A stretch of 64,000 nt of DNA from an uncultured Succinivibrionaceae bacterium (GCA_944390105.1 CALXOV010000047.1:30374-94373); one strand, 5' to 3'; shown: positions 44,248 through 53,517, counted from the first letter of the stretch. The notes: a model not told the origin generated them from the letters alone. Made by a program: numbers and translations.

Positions 44248-44375
44248 CGTCTCACCTTAGCCTTTGCGCTTGCTGGAATGTGCGGCATGCTGCTTTAGCA
44301 GCGCGGTTATTATTGCGCTATTAAGTTTAATGCGGGCTTATGACGCTTACAATACACAAAAGCGAATTTGGTATA

Positions 44376-44404
44376 AGAAAACTGCCTGCGGTGGCTACAG
44401 GCAG
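44376..44404 (-). terminator. Intrinsic terminator of the MetE-like gene
   Basis: Minus strand CTGCCTG-N8-GCAGGCAG followed by TTTTCTTA, 14 bases after the stop codon. Confidence 0.8.
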
Positions 44405-44417
44405 CTTAAGTTGTAGT

Positions 44418-45542
44418 TTAGGCGTCGGCCCATACTTCCTTGGCAATGTTAACTACTAAATCGACTTTATCCCATTGCTCCTTTTCAGTGAGGTTATTCC
44501 CTTCCTCGGTAGAGGCAAAACCGCATTGAGTAGATAGGCACAGCTGATCAAGCGGTACGTATTGTGCAGCTTCAGCAATGCGCGCTTTAACCTGAGCGAT
44601 ATCTTCAAGTTCAGAAGTCTTGGATGTGATAAGTCCTAAGACTACAGTCTGATTTTTAATAAAGCGCAATGGAGTGAAATCGCCAGAGCGTTCGCTGTCG
44701 TACTCAAGGAAAAAGCCGTCAACTTGACAATTGCCAAACAGCTGAGCTGCCACTGGCTCATAACCTCCGGAGCTGAACCACGTGGAGCGGAAATTTCCAC
44801 GGCAGATGTGCATGCAAATAGTCATGTCCTGCGCTTTGTGCGCCATGATGTGGTTGATCATGCCGATATATTTATCGGCAAGCGCGTTTAAGTCAAAGCC
44901 GCGCTGCTGATATGCCTCACGCTTCTGCAGCGAGCAGAACTCGCCCCAAGAGGTGTCATCAAGCTGCAGATAGCGACAGCCCTTTTCATACAGCGCATCT
45001 ATGCATTTGCAGTAGGCGGCGGCAATATCGGCACACAGTTCGTCCTCATGATCGGCATAGCAAGCAATCGGCTGATAATTTTCGGCGCGTACACAGCAGA
45101 TAAGATGAAGCATTGATGGGGATGGAATGGTGAATTTTACCTGCGCATTTCCAGCTAATTGTTGCAGGCGCACAAAATGTTCAATGAAGGGGTGATCGGA
45201 CGGAAAGTCAATTTTATCCACAATGCGGATAGTTTCAGCTTTAGGGGAAGCATCTTTAAACTGCACCGACCATGCTTTGGCTTTAATGTGCTCAATGCCG
45301 CTTAAGGCAGCTAAAAAATCTAAATGCCAGAAAGAGCGGCGAAATTCACCGTCAGTCACCGCCTTGAGCCCATGCGCTAGCTGTGCTGCAATTAAACGTC
45401 TAATTTCACTGTCCTCTACTGCAGTCAGCTCTGATTGGGCGATAAGTCCTTGCGCGAACAAGGCGCGAGCAGAGGCAATGGTCGCCGGACGCAGAAAAGA
45501 ACCTACATGGTCAGCACGATACGGAGGGTTAAGTTTTGGCAT
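44418..45542 (-). CDS. MetE-like cobalamin-independent methionine synthase family protein (short type)
   Basis: 374 residues, equivalent to the C-terminal catalytic barrel of MetE and the YxjG/YxjH type. RADHVGSFLRP at the start, TDGEFRRSFWHLDF, KFTIPSPSMLH, YLQLDDTSWGEFC, CMHICRGNFRSTWFSSGGYEPVA (zinc His/Cys), FFLEYDSERSGDF, LGLITSKTSELED and LSTQCGFASTEEGNNL (zinc Cys). The zinc ligands are all present. It probably transfers a methyl group to a thiol such as homocysteine; the donor is uncertain. Placed back-to-back with the methionine importer metNI. Confidence 0.85.
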   Translation of the reverse strand: MPKLNPPYRADHVGSFLRPATIASARALFAQGLIAQSELTAVEDSEIRRLIAAQLAHGLKAVTDGEFRRSFWHLDFLAALSGIEHIKAKAWSVQFKDASPKAETIRIVDKIDFPSDHPFIEHFVRLQQLAGNAQVKFTIPSPSMLHLICCVRAENYQPIACYADHEDELCADIAAAYCKCIDALYEKGCRYLQLDDTSWGEFCSLQKREAYQQRGFDLNALADKYIGMINHIMAHKAQDMTICMHICRGNFRSTWFSSGGYEPVAAQLFGNCQVDGFFLEYDSERSGDFTPLRFIKNQTVVLGLITSKTSELEDIAQVKARIAEAAQYVPLDQLCLSTQCGFASTEEGNNLTEKEQWDKVDLVVNIAKEVWADA

Positions 45543-45901
45543 ACTATATTATCCTTTTGTAAATAAGAATATTGATGGCAATAATTTAAGGTTTTACATG
45601 TTTTCCTGCTTTGAGGGCTGCTGTGTTGCGCTAGCGCACAGTTTGACGCAGAAAACGTTTTGCAGTGTAGCCTTAAGCGATGCAATATCACAAATAATTA
45701 ACTTTAGTGGTCAAAAATAGTGCAGCTCCAACAGCAAAAGGCTGCGGGAGTTCCGGGCATATCGCAGCTTTTCTTTGTATAATAAAGGCCCCTCAAAATT
45801 TATGCAGAAAAAACATAATCTGTGCAAGGCATCAGCGTGTCAGGCTGCGGTATCGTGGTAGTGTCTGCTGCCAGTACAAAAATTAAGGAAGATCGAATTT
45901 C
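45543..45901. other. 359-base divergent control region between the MetE-like gene and metN
   Basis: Contains the perfect palindrome TGCGCTAGCGCA (near 45636), the partial palindrome around AAAACGTTTT (near 45655), and TATAAT at 45778-45783 without a good -35. No MetJ box array or SAM riboswitch was recognised. Confidence 0.4.
45739..45776 (+). terminator. Terminator-like hairpin upstream of metN
   Basis: GCTGCG...CGCAGC followed by TTTTCTTT on the plus strand, about 130 bases before metN. As no plus-strand gene ends here it may be an attenuator in a metN leader or a barrier against upstream transcription. Confidence 0.45.
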
Positions 45902-46966
45902 GTGATCAAATTAAGTCATATCGTTAAGACTTACAATCCAAACACGCCGCAAGAGGTTAAAGCTCTGCGCGATATTTCCCTGCAGATTAATAAAGGTGAA
46001 ATTTTTGGCGTGATTGGTCTATCAGGGGCCGGTAAGTCTACTTTAATCCGCATCATCAATATGCTGGAACGTCCTACTTCAGGACAGGTTGAAGTAAACG
46101 GACAGGATTTAACGAACATGTCAGATAATGAACTGCGCGCGGCGCGCCGTCATATCGGCATGATTTTCCAGAATTTTAATCTGCTGTCATCAGCTACAGT
46201 GCGCGATAATGTTGCTTTTCCGCTGCAGCTTGCGCGTACGCAGAGCAAAGCGGAGATTGATAAGCGTGTCACTGAACTCTTGGCCATGGTTGAGCTTAGT
46301 GATAAAGCTGACATGTACCCCGCGCAACTCTCTGGTGGACAGAAGCAGCGTGTAGGCATTGCCCGCGCTTTGGCCTCTAATCCTGAGGTACTGCTGTGTG
46401 ACGAAGCTACTTCAGCGCTTGACCCCAAAACCACTAGCTCGATTTTAGCGCTGCTGACATCGCTGCGGCGTAAGCTTAACTTAACCATCGTCATCATTAC
46501 CCATCAGATGGAGGTGATTAAGGAGTGCTGTGATCGCGTGGCGGTAATTGACAATGGAATGATCACGGAACTGGGTAGCGCTACCGAGATCTTTATTGAC
46601 CCTAAGCAGGCTTTAACCAAACGTTTAGTGTCGGCTACCGTCCGTCGTGGGCTTCCTGAACTTTTGCGCCATACTAAGGTGGTATCAGAGTATCATGAGG
46701 GAGCCAAAGCCATTATTGAGCTCTTGTTCTTAGGACCCAAGGCCGATGCCCCGGTGATTGTCGATGTGGCTAAGGAATGTGCGGTCTCAATTTCCATTCT
46801 TTCAGGTAGCATCGATCATATTCAAAATGATCCTTTTGGCATTATTGCTGTCGAAATTGATGGCAGCCGCGCCGAGATTGAACGTGCGATTGCCGCATTT
46901 AAACAGCGTGTACATAAAGTTGAGGTCTTAGGTTACGATGAACGCAAGCAGCTTTCTGAACTTTGA
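45902..46966 (+). CDS. metN: Methionine ABC importer ATPase MetN
   Basis: 354 residues. Walker A GLSGAGKST, LSGGQKQRVGIARAL, Walker B VLLCDEATSALDP, TITHQM-type switch, and a C-terminal NIL domain from about residue 265 that senses methionine. GTG start with AAGGA about 11 bases upstream. It overlaps metI by 29 bases. The binding-protein gene metQ is separated by transposon debris. Confidence 0.95.
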   Translation: MIKLSHIVKTYNPNTPQEVKALRDISLQINKGEIFGVIGLSGAGKSTLIRIINMLERPTSGQVEVNGQDLTNMSDNELRAARRHIGMIFQNFNLLSSATVRDNVAFPLQLARTQSKAEIDKRVTELLAMVELSDKADMYPAQLSGGQKQRVGIARALASNPEVLLCDEATSALDPKTTSSILALLTSLRRKLNLTIVIITHQMEVIKECCDRVAVIDNGMITELGSATEIFIDPKQALTKRLVSATVRRGLPELLRHTKVVSEYHEGAKAIIELLFLGPKADAPVIVDVAKECAVSISILSGSIDHIQNDPFGIIAVEIDGSRAEIERAIAAFKQRVHKVEVLGYDERKQLSEL

Positions 46967-47621
46967 TGCTTGGAGCCGCATTGGCGGTTTGCTGTGGAAT
47001 GCCAGCTTGGAGACTTTATATATGGTCTTTGTGTCCTCAGCGGTATGTATTGTCGTTGGGGTGCCGCTTGGCGTGATTCTGCTCGTTACTTCCAAGGGAT
47101 ATTTCTGGTATAGCCCACGTTTTTATAATGTGCTGGCAGCGGTGGTGAATGCTCTACGTTCGGTGCCTTTTATCATCCTCATGGTAGCAATCATTCCTTT
47201 AACTAAGCTAATTGTCGGAACCTCCATCGGCACAACTGCGGCGATTGTGCCACTGACTATTGGTACCATTCCCTTCATTGGGCGCCTTGTAGAAACATCG
47301 CTGCGTACCGTGCCGCACGGTCTGATTGAAGCAGCACAGTCGATGGGAGCTTCGCCGTGGCAGATTGTGCGTCGGGTGCTTATACCTGAGGCGATGCCGG
47401 AGCTGATTCAGAACTTTACCATCACCATCATCGTGATCATTGGATTTTCGGCAATGGCTGGTACCATTGGCGGCGGCGGCCTTGGCGATTTGGCCATTCG
47501 CTACGGTTACATGCGTTTTAGAGCGGATGTGATGATTTCTACGGTAGTGATTCTGATTGCCATGGTGCAGATTGTGCAGTGGATCGGCGATTACTTAACA
47601 CGCATGTGCGATCATCGTTAA
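46938..47621 (+). CDS. metI: Methionine ABC importer permease MetI
   Basis: 227 residues with five helices. ALRSVPFIILMVAIIPLTKLIVGTSIG and the ATPase-contacting loop EAAQSMGASPWQIVRRVLIPEA are MetI hallmarks, then SAMAGTIGGGGLGDLAIRYGY. Translationally coupled to metN. A decayed IS200/IS605 end begins 3 bases after its stop codon. Confidence 0.95.
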   Translation: MNASSFLNFDAWSRIGGLLWNASLETLYMVFVSSAVCIVVGVPLGVILLVTSKGYFWYSPRFYNVLAAVVNALRSVPFIILMVAIIPLTKLIVGTSIGTTAAIVPLTIGTIPFIGRLVETSLRTVPHGLIEAAQSMGASPWQIVRRVLIPEAMPELIQNFTITIIVIIGFSAMAGTIGGGGLGDLAIRYGYMRFRADVMISTVVILIAMVQIVQWIGDYLTRMCDHR

Positions 47622-47624
47622 ATA

Positions 47625-47658
47625 AAAGCCGCGAAATTCCCCATGCGTGAGCGTGGGG
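47625..47658 (+). repeat. 34-base hairpin repeat, copy B
   Basis: Starts AAAGCCGCGAAATTCC; the hairpin CCCCATGC-GTGA-GCGTGGGG follows. One mismatch to copy A at 21319. It begins 3 bases after the metI stop. GCCGC at its start can also pair with GCGGC at 47664-47668. Confidence 0.75.
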
Positions 47659-47960
47659 ATGAAAGCGGCACGGCTGATGCTAAATCGGCTGTTGTTGTTT
47701 GTTGATGTATCGCTCTATGATCTCTGTGCTCGCTCCGTCATCAACGGATGATAATACAGTAAGATCGCGTCCAAAAACGTCCTCCCTTCAGAAGATGCCT
47801 GATATATGAGTGAAATTCAGTTCTGATTTTCTTTGAGAAAACTGATTTCAAGGCAAGCAGCTTAGACTTTGAATACCTGGCGAGGGTGACTAATAAGTCA
47901 AATTTTAAGGTTTTCATAAAATTAACAATTTGAAATATAATCAAATTAATTTTTTGTTTC
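47625..47960 (-). mobile_element. IS200/IS605-family tnpA remnant with its end hairpin
   Basis: Reading leftward, LLVTLARYSKSKLLALKSVFSKKIRTEFHS, GGRFWTRSYCII and, after a one-base frameshift near 47745, DDGASTEIIERYINKQQ then stop reproduce the C-terminal half of an IS200-type transposase. The N-terminal half with the HUH motif is missing, as is a clear catalytic Tyr context upstream. The element ends in the 34-base hairpin repeat (47625-47658) shared with 21319-21352. It cannot be active. Confidence 0.75.
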
Positions 47961-48008
47961 CTAATAGAAAGCCCCCTATTGGTCACCCTCTTGCGCTATA
48001 AGTTTTCC

Positions 48009-48235
48009 GGCAAGTGCGTAAAGCACGGCCTGTACAAAAGAGAATAGCAAACTTATCAACGCCGATATTCATGGCGCGATAGGTATTGCTAGAAAAGAAC
48101 TTGGCGACGCGAGGACCGCCCCGTAGTAATACGTAATCTATACTCTAAGCTAGATTGCACAGCAATGCTAAAAAAGGGGCGGCGAACCCTTGAAACCCGA
48201 AGCGTGAGCTTGTGGTAGTTCTGTAGCCTTAGGAA
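48009..48235 (+). mobile_element. tnpB C-terminal remnant and right end of an IS200/IS605-type element
   Basis: Plus strand: KCVKHGLYKRE in one frame and NSKLINADIHGAIGIARKELGD in the next reproduce, with one frameshift, the end of a TnpB protein (INADINGA-type motif), stopping at 48126. The following about 110 bases (GGGGCGGCGAACCC, GAAACCCGAAGCGTGAGCTTG) look like the scaffold/right-end region that follows tnpB and templates omega-RNA. It is oriented opposite to the tnpA piece, so the two may come from different elements or from one divergent element with the centre lost. Confidence 0.6.
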
Positions 48236-48449
48236 AACTTGTACGTAAATAAGTGCTGATGTCGTTTTTTGTGGCATTGCTCAAAGCTAGTGCGGGCTAC
48301 TGCTTTACTCTTTTATTGCTTCTTTTTGGTGCACTGCAGCATGCCTTCTGCAGGGCCCTCTTGTCATCAACGTGCTTTATCGCCACAATGAACTCATTGC
48401 GAAAAATCCCCTCAACACTTTTTTTAGGGTTTTTAGGAGCAAAATAATT

Positions 48450-49232
48450 ATGAAAAAAGTATTGGCTTTAGCTGCAGCTGTATCCTGCTGCTTAGGCGCA
48501 CTGAGCGCCCAGGCGGGTGAACTTTCGGTAGGCGTAACTCCGGTGCCACATGGCGAGGTTATGGAATTTGTTAAGCCGATAGTGGCCAAGCAGGGTGTGG
48601 ATCTGAACATTGTCGAGTTCAATGATTATGTACAGCCTAATCTGGCTACGGATGACGGCGATCTGGATACCAATTACTTTCAGCATCGTCCGTATCTTGC
48701 GACCTTCATTAAAGATCACGGCGTAAACTTAGTTGAAGTCTGTGCGGTTCATATTGAACCGATGGGTGTGTACTCCAAAAAAATTAAGGATTTAAAGCAG
48801 ATTCCCGACGGTGCTGTAGTAGGCATTCCCAATGATCCGACTAATGGTGGTCGCGCGCTGCTGCTGCTTAACAGCCAGGGCTTAATTAAGCTTGCTGATC
48901 CGAACAATATTACTGCCACGGTAATGGACATTAGCGAAAATCCGCACGATTTAGACATTAGGGAGCTGGAGGCTGCTCAGTTGCCGCGCGCGCTAGATGA
49001 TCTTGACTTGGCAGTCATTAACACTAACTTTGCGATGCAGGCGGATCTGATTCCGAATCGTGATGCGTTAGCGATCGAAGGTGCGGATTCACCTTACGTT
49101 AATATTTTGGTGGCAAATCCCGAGAGCGCAAAGAACCCAGATCTGCAGATCCTGATCAAAGCTCTGCAGTCCGATGATACGCGCAAGTTCATTGAAGAAA
49201 AGTATAAGGGCGCCGTGCTGCCTGCGTTCTAA
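48450..49232 (+). CDS. metQ: Methionine-binding protein MetQ (NlpA family)
   Basis: 260 residues. Signal peptide MKKVLALAAAVSCCLGALSAQA; the classical lipobox is weak (two cysteines after VS), so cleavage by signal peptidase I after SAQA is as likely as lipidation. The mature part has VGVTPVPHGEVMEFVKPIVAKQGVDLNIVEFNDYVQPN, TNYFQHRPYL, GVYSKKIKDLKQIPDGAVVGIPNDPTNGGRAL and NPHDLDIRELEAAQLPRALDDLDLAVINTNFA, all diagnostic. TAGGAG lies 10 bases before the chosen ATG. It is 828 bases from metI instead of adjacent, because of the intervening IS debris. Confidence 0.93.
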   Translation: MKKVLALAAAVSCCLGALSAQAGELSVGVTPVPHGEVMEFVKPIVAKQGVDLNIVEFNDYVQPNLATDDGDLDTNYFQHRPYLATFIKDHGVNLVEVCAVHIEPMGVYSKKIKDLKQIPDGAVVGIPNDPTNGGRALLLLNSQGLIKLADPNNITATVMDISENPHDLDIRELEAAQLPRALDDLDLAVINTNFAMQADLIPNRDALAIEGADSPYVNILVANPESAKNPDLQILIKALQSDDTRKFIEEKYKGAVLPAF

Positions 49233-49266
49233 ACTTACGCTAAAACTTTATTCTTAAATTTAAATT

Positions 49267-49293
49267 GCGGCAGGTGAAATGTACGTCTGCCGC
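49267..49293 (+). terminator. Terminator of metQ
   Basis: GCGGCAG-N13-CTGCCGC followed by TTTAGTTCT, 34 bases after the metQ stop. Confidence 0.6.
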
Positions 49294-49410
49294 TTTAGTT
49301 CTATAAGAGCTTTCTGTGCTCGATTCTTTTATCGGTGTAAACTTGCTTTAAGTTAAGCTACATCGCACAATAAGCGTAGTTTTTTACTGCCTTAGCCCAT
49401 ACTATTGACC

Positions 49411-51363
49411 ATGACTTCATCTGCTGATCTCGCATCTGCTCATCTTAAAACAGTTCTGAGTGCCGAAGCCGCCACTGATCTAACTGCCATGTCGCCTAAG
49501 CAGCGGAATGACGCTTCGCAACCGGTAGCTGAAGGTGGTTTTGATGCCCCGGCTTTTTTAAGAACGGTCCCCAATCGTCCCGGCTCGTATCGCATGTACG
49601 ATGCTAAAGGTACGGTGATCTATGTCGGCAAGGCCAAAGATCTGAGAAAACGTCTGTCGCAGTATTTCTTAAAGCAGGTCGCCCCTAAGACGCGCGCATT
49701 AGTGTCGCATATTGCGCACATTGAATTTACTGTGACTTTTTCGGAAACCGAAGCGCTGATCCTCGAAAATAATCTGATTAAACAGTATCAGCCACGTTAT
49801 AACATTCTGTTGCGCGATGATAAGTCCTATCCGTATATTCTGCTGACCGACGAGAAGCATCCGGCGGTATATTATCATCGCGGAGCTCAGCGCATTAAGG
49901 GGGAATATTTCGGACCCTTTCCTGATAGCACCGCAGTTAAGGATAGCCTGCGCATTTTGCAGAAAATCTTTCCAATAAGGCAGTGCGCGCAGAATGTCTA
50001 CGAACATCGATCGCGGCCATGCTTGCTGGCCCAGTTGGGAAAATGCCTCGCTCCGTGTGTGCCAATGACAGACAAGCAAGAGTTGCATTATGCTAAGCAG
50101 GTCAAACTGTTGCGTATGTTTTTAAACGGGCGCGATCAGGAAGTGTTGCATGATTTAACTGCCAGTATGCAGCAATATGCTGATGCACTGGAGTTTGAGG
50201 AAGCAGCGCGAGTGCGCGATCAGTTGCTGGCGTTGCGGCGTATACAGGAGTCGCAGTCGGTATCATCTGAGGAAGCTTTCGACTTGGATGTCATTGCTTC
50301 GGCAGTTGGTGGGGGTATTTCCTGTGTGCATGTACTGTTTATTCGCCGCGGGCGCATATTAGGTACGCGATCGTATTTTCCTAAACTGCCTATAGAAGGT
50401 GGTAGTAGTGAGCTTTTGTCTTCGTTTTTAATGCAATTTTACTTAAATGATAGCCGCGCACGCATGTTCCCTAAGGAAATTGTGCTGCAGAATAAACTTG
50501 AGGATGAGTCACTATTGGAGCAGGCGGTGTACAAACTGTGCGGCCGCGAGGTTAAATTTTCCCACCGCGTCATCGGAGATCGCGCTAAATATTTGCGTCT
50601 TGCTGAGGACAATGCCAAGACCGCGCTTCATGCCAAGCTGTCCTCTAGCGCAACGGCTAAGATGCGCATTGAGTCTTTAGAGGCTATTTTGCAGATCAGT
50701 AATGTCAAGCGTATGGAATGCTTTGACATTTCGCATACTCAAGGCGAACTTACGGTTGCCTCCTGTGTGGTTTTCGGTCGTGAAGGTCCAGAAAATTCAC
50801 GTTATCGGCGCTTTAACATTGAAGGCATTACGCCCGGCGATGATTTTGCAGCGATGCACCAGGTGTTAACACGCCGTTTTCGTGAGGTTAAGCAAGGCGA
50901 ACGTCCGGATATTGTGTTTATTGATGGCGGCAAGGGGCAATTAGCGCAGGCCGAGGAAGTACTTGGCCAAGCTTTTAAACGTGCCGACGTACCGTTACCG
51001 CTTATTGTGGCGGTTGCTAAGGGTGAAGGGCGTAAAGAGGGGCTTGAGACCTTAATTACTGGTTTTACCCATCAGGAATATCATTTGACTTTAGCAGATC
51101 CTGCGCTGCAGCTGGTGTTGCATATTCGTGATGAATCGCATCGTTTTGCTATTACCGGACATCGCGGACGGCGGCAGAAAGCCCGCACCGTTTCGACGCT
51201 TGAGCATATCCCTGGGGTGGGACCAAAGCGGCGGCAGGCTTTGCTTAAACATTTAGGCGGTAGACAAGAAGTGATGCGCGCTGGCGTTGATGAATTGGTG
51301 AAAGTCCCCGGGATCAGTCGCGAACTTGCCCAGAAGGTTTACGATGCTATGCATGTAAGTTAG
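49411..51363 (+). CDS. uvrC: Excinuclease ABC subunit C
   Basis: Dual-incision nuclease of nucleotide excision repair. 650 residues from ATG 49411 (a TTG two codons upstream is possible), about 40 more than E. coli at the N-terminus. GIY-YIG domain (RPGSYRMYDAKGTVIYVGKAKDLRKRLSQYF), cysteine cluster CLLAQLGKCLAPC, UVR domain (ALEFEEAARVRDQLLAL), RNase H-like nuclease (ECFDISHTQGE, DIVFIDGGKGQLAQAE, HRFAITGHRGRRQKA) and the final helix-hairpin-helix pair. No uvrY or pgsA gene adjoins it, unlike in enterics. Confidence 0.96.
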   Translation: MTSSADLASAHLKTVLSAEAATDLTAMSPKQRNDASQPVAEGGFDAPAFLRTVPNRPGSYRMYDAKGTVIYVGKAKDLRKRLSQYFLKQVAPKTRALVSHIAHIEFTVTFSETEALILENNLIKQYQPRYNILLRDDKSYPYILLTDEKHPAVYYHRGAQRIKGEYFGPFPDSTAVKDSLRILQKIFPIRQCAQNVYEHRSRPCLLAQLGKCLAPCVPMTDKQELHYAKQVKLLRMFLNGRDQEVLHDLTASMQQYADALEFEEAARVRDQLLALRRIQESQSVSSEEAFDLDVIASAVGGGISCVHVLFIRRGRILGTRSYFPKLPIEGGSSELLSSFLMQFYLNDSRARMFPKEIVLQNKLEDESLLEQAVYKLCGREVKFSHRVIGDRAKYLRLAEDNAKTALHAKLSSSATAKMRIESLEAILQISNVKRMECFDISHTQGELTVASCVVFGREGPENSRYRRFNIEGITPGDDFAAMHQVLTRRFREVKQGERPDIVFIDGGKGQLAQAEEVLGQAFKRADVPLPLIVAVAKGEGRKEGLETLITGFTHQEYHLTLADPALQLVLHIRDESHRFAITGHRGRRQKARTVSTLEHIPGVGPKRRQALLKHLGGRQEVMRAGVDELVKVPGISRELAQKVYDAMHVS

Positions 51364-51372
51364 TGCTGTCAC

Positions 51373-51399
51373 GAAAAAGCCCGTCGATTTTGGACGGGC
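51373..51399 (-). terminator. Terminator of the YccT-like gene
   Basis: Minus strand GCCCGTC-CAAAATC-GACGGGC followed by TTTTTCG; lies between the convergent uvrC and YccT-like genes and could also slow uvrC transcription. Confidence 0.8.
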
Positions 51400-51435
51400 C
51401 TTAGGAGCTGCATCTGCAGCGAACAAGCTAAAGGA

Positions 51436-52218
51436 TTAGTGAGCCATCACATATTTGACAAATTGCAGCTTGGTCTCATTGTCCGCGCTTTCATACAGTG
51501 CCACTAACTGACGCAACAGCGGAGACGGAGCAGCCACAGCACCGCCGGATGTTGAAGATGTCGTCAGATTGGCTTCCTGTGCAGTGCTGGTCATCGGCGC
51601 GGCCATGGTGATATTGGCCGACTGCGAATTGGCATTGAGCGCATTGCCAAAAGCATCTGCGGTAATGGTCGGAGCACCGTAGGAGGTCATACCAATAGTA
51701 CGGTCATTACCCATCACATACTTCGGCGCATACAGGCGGTTTAACGACATTAAATCTTGGCGATAATCGCGCAGAATAGAGAAACCTGACTCAGAGGCTA
51801 AAATATAGTAGTAAGCCTCACCTTCAGACAGCGGACCGCCTTGCGTATGGGTCAGTGAAATTTTTTGGGTACGAGCATATTGCTCGGCGCCGTCTAAGCT
51901 ACGGGGCTCAGGATAATCAAAGGTGTAACTTGCATCGGCCGGCATATTGGTAATTTCTACCACAATCGGATTGGCTGCCTGCACTAAACGCTTATTGCCA
52001 GAAGTGCCGAAGGTATCCTCAAATAACAGTACCAGCTGATGGCGACCGGCTTCTAGGGTGAGAGTACGGTTATCTTTATTGTAGTTGAAGTCAGAACTGT
52101 CGCCGTCTACCAGCTCTACACTGTAATGTACCGGCACTACGAATTCGGCGGCAGAAAGCTGAAAAGAAAGCGCCAGCAGCGCAGCCGCGCTGGTTTTTAA
52201 AGCAGCATTTAAGTTCAT
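51436..52218 (-). CDS. DUF2057/YccT-like secreted protein
   Basis: 260 residues from ATG 52218, which has AAGGA 6 bases upstream. Signal peptide (AALLALSFQLSAA), then a beta-rich domain beginning FVVPVHYSVELVDGDSSDFNYNKDNRTLTLEAGRHQLVLLFEDTFG, the layout of DUF2057 proteins, and the closing helix LVALYESADNETKLQFVKYVM seen in YccT. E. coli YccT (CsgI) influences curli assembly; no curli genes are seen here, so the role is open. A low-complexity Ala/Thr/Ser stretch precedes the last helix. The porin gene lies upstream on the same strand. Confidence 0.7.
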   Translation of the reverse strand: MNLNAALKTSAAALLALSFQLSAAEFVVPVHYSVELVDGDSSDFNYNKDNRTLTLEAGRHQLVLLFEDTFGTSGNKRLVQAANPIVVEITNMPADASYTFDYPEPRSLDGAEQYARTQKISLTHTQGGPLSEGEAYYYILASESGFSILRDYRQDLMSLNRLYAPKYVMGNDRTIGMTSYGAPTITADAFGNALNANSQSANITMAAPMTSTAQEANLTTSSTSGGAVAAPSPLLRQLVALYESADNETKLQFVKYVMAH

Positions 52219-52268
52219 TCTGTTTTCCTTGACCATTAAAAAGTTCAACGCGTTAAATCATAGCGGAT

Positions 52269-53393
52269 TTAGAAAACGATTTCAGCACCGAGCACAAATT
52301 TATCTTCCCCAAAACCATAGGGGAGGGAAGAGCCATAGAATTTCTCCGGCTCGGCACCTAAATCGAACTGACTTTCAGCAAAAACTTTCATCGTCGGACT
52401 GAAAGCATAGTATATGCCAAGCTTTAAGTCAGCTACGGTAAAGAAATCATTATAAGTTTGCAACTCCACGCCGCCGTTTACTCCGATGCCGTTGTTAAAG
52501 CTGTAGTTAAGCGCGGTTTCAAAGGTATACAGCTGATGTTGCAAATACTCATAATCAGTGCCCGTAAAGACGAATGCCGCATACGGACCGCTACCCAATA
52601 CGCCGTAGCTTACTGCAAAGCCGTAATCATACTTGTGCCCAGGCTTATGGTTTTTAACAAATGTAGCCATTTCATCGCGGCTTAGGTTGTAGTCCTGAGC
52701 TAAGATCGGGGCAAAATAATCCTGCATTTCTTGTGAACTATCGGCATTGTCATAAGTTAAATCGCTGTAGGAAATACCGTAGGCAATGCTGACATTATCA
52801 AACATCTGAGTGGCCAGCGAGATAGCTCCGGCATTACGTACCGAAAACGGAGAGCCGTTGATGCGGCTTTGTGAGGTTTGATAGGACAGACGCAGGTCGT
52901 AGCTTAAAGCTGCCAAGCGGTACATTATCTGTCCGGGCAGAGTATCTCCCATGATAAAGTAGTCATTAGCACGGCTGTCCAGGTAATTGTAGATGTCAGT
53001 GGCGCCGGCTACAGCGTAGTAGGCGCTGTCACCGCGACCGAAAAGTAATACACCGTACTGATAAGCATCAATGCCGGTATACAGATAGCGGGTATCAGTA
53101 TTTAATGTGCCGTCTGGCATATCCCATTCCGCGAGCATCACCGCATCTAAGCCGTCGGTGAGTCTTGCGCGTGAGGCCAGCCCAAGACGCATAGCGGACA
53201 CTAAGCTGTTATCGCCATATTCATTGGCATAGATACGATCGTGTTGTGAACCGTTGCGCGACAACAGTAGCGCCTGCATGCGGCCGAAGATGTCAAAAGA
53301 AAAATCTGCACTGTTGTACAGCGATGCGCACAACGCCGGAGTAACAAGTATCGTGCCTAGGCACAGTACGGCTGGTTGGAAGAATTTGTACAT
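52269..53393 (-). CDS. Outer-membrane porin-like beta-barrel protein
   Basis: 374 residues. Signal peptide ending TPALCA; alternating beta-strand pattern throughout (for example FSFDIFGRMQALLLS, YAFSPTMKVFAESQFDLG) and a C-terminal EIVF with terminal Phe recognised by the BAM complex. An FGRGDSAYY segment resembles the loop region of general porins. Ion or solute selectivity cannot be told. 50 bases upstream of the DUF2057 gene on the same strand, possibly cotranscribed. Confidence 0.8.
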   Translation of the reverse strand: MYKFFQPAVLCLGTILVTPALCASLYNSADFSFDIFGRMQALLLSRNGSQHDRIYANEYGDNSLVSAMRLGLASRARLTDGLDAVMLAEWDMPDGTLNTDTRYLYTGIDAYQYGVLLFGRGDSAYYAVAGATDIYNYLDSRANDYFIMGDTLPGQIMYRLAALSYDLRLSYQTSQSRINGSPFSVRNAGAISLATQMFDNVSIAYGISYSDLTYDNADSSQEMQDYFAPILAQDYNLSRDEMATFVKNHKPGHKYDYGFAVSYGVLGSGPYAAFVFTGTDYEYLQHQLYTFETALNYSFNNGIGVNGGVELQTYNDFFTVADLKLGIYYAFSPTMKVFAESQFDLGAEPEKFYGSSLPYGFGEDKFVLGAEIVF

Positions 53394-53517
53394 AAAATTA
53401 TGCTATATGAGTTTATGCTGACAGCAGATTATAACGCAATGCGCGGACATGTACCTGCAATGCGCGCTAATCTGTCAGCGTGTTTTTAGTATTTACCATA
53501 TGTCAGAGGAATAATTT

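Noticed and set aside
45223..45720. 165-codon plus-strand frame antisense to the MetE-like gene
   Set aside because: It lies mostly antisense to a well-supported enzyme gene and its composition is that of a shadow frame.
45543..45901. SAM riboswitch or MetJ box array upstream of metN
   Set aside because: No conserved SAM aptamer core and no tandem AGACGTCT-like boxes could be found; only unrelated palindromes and a simple hairpin are present.
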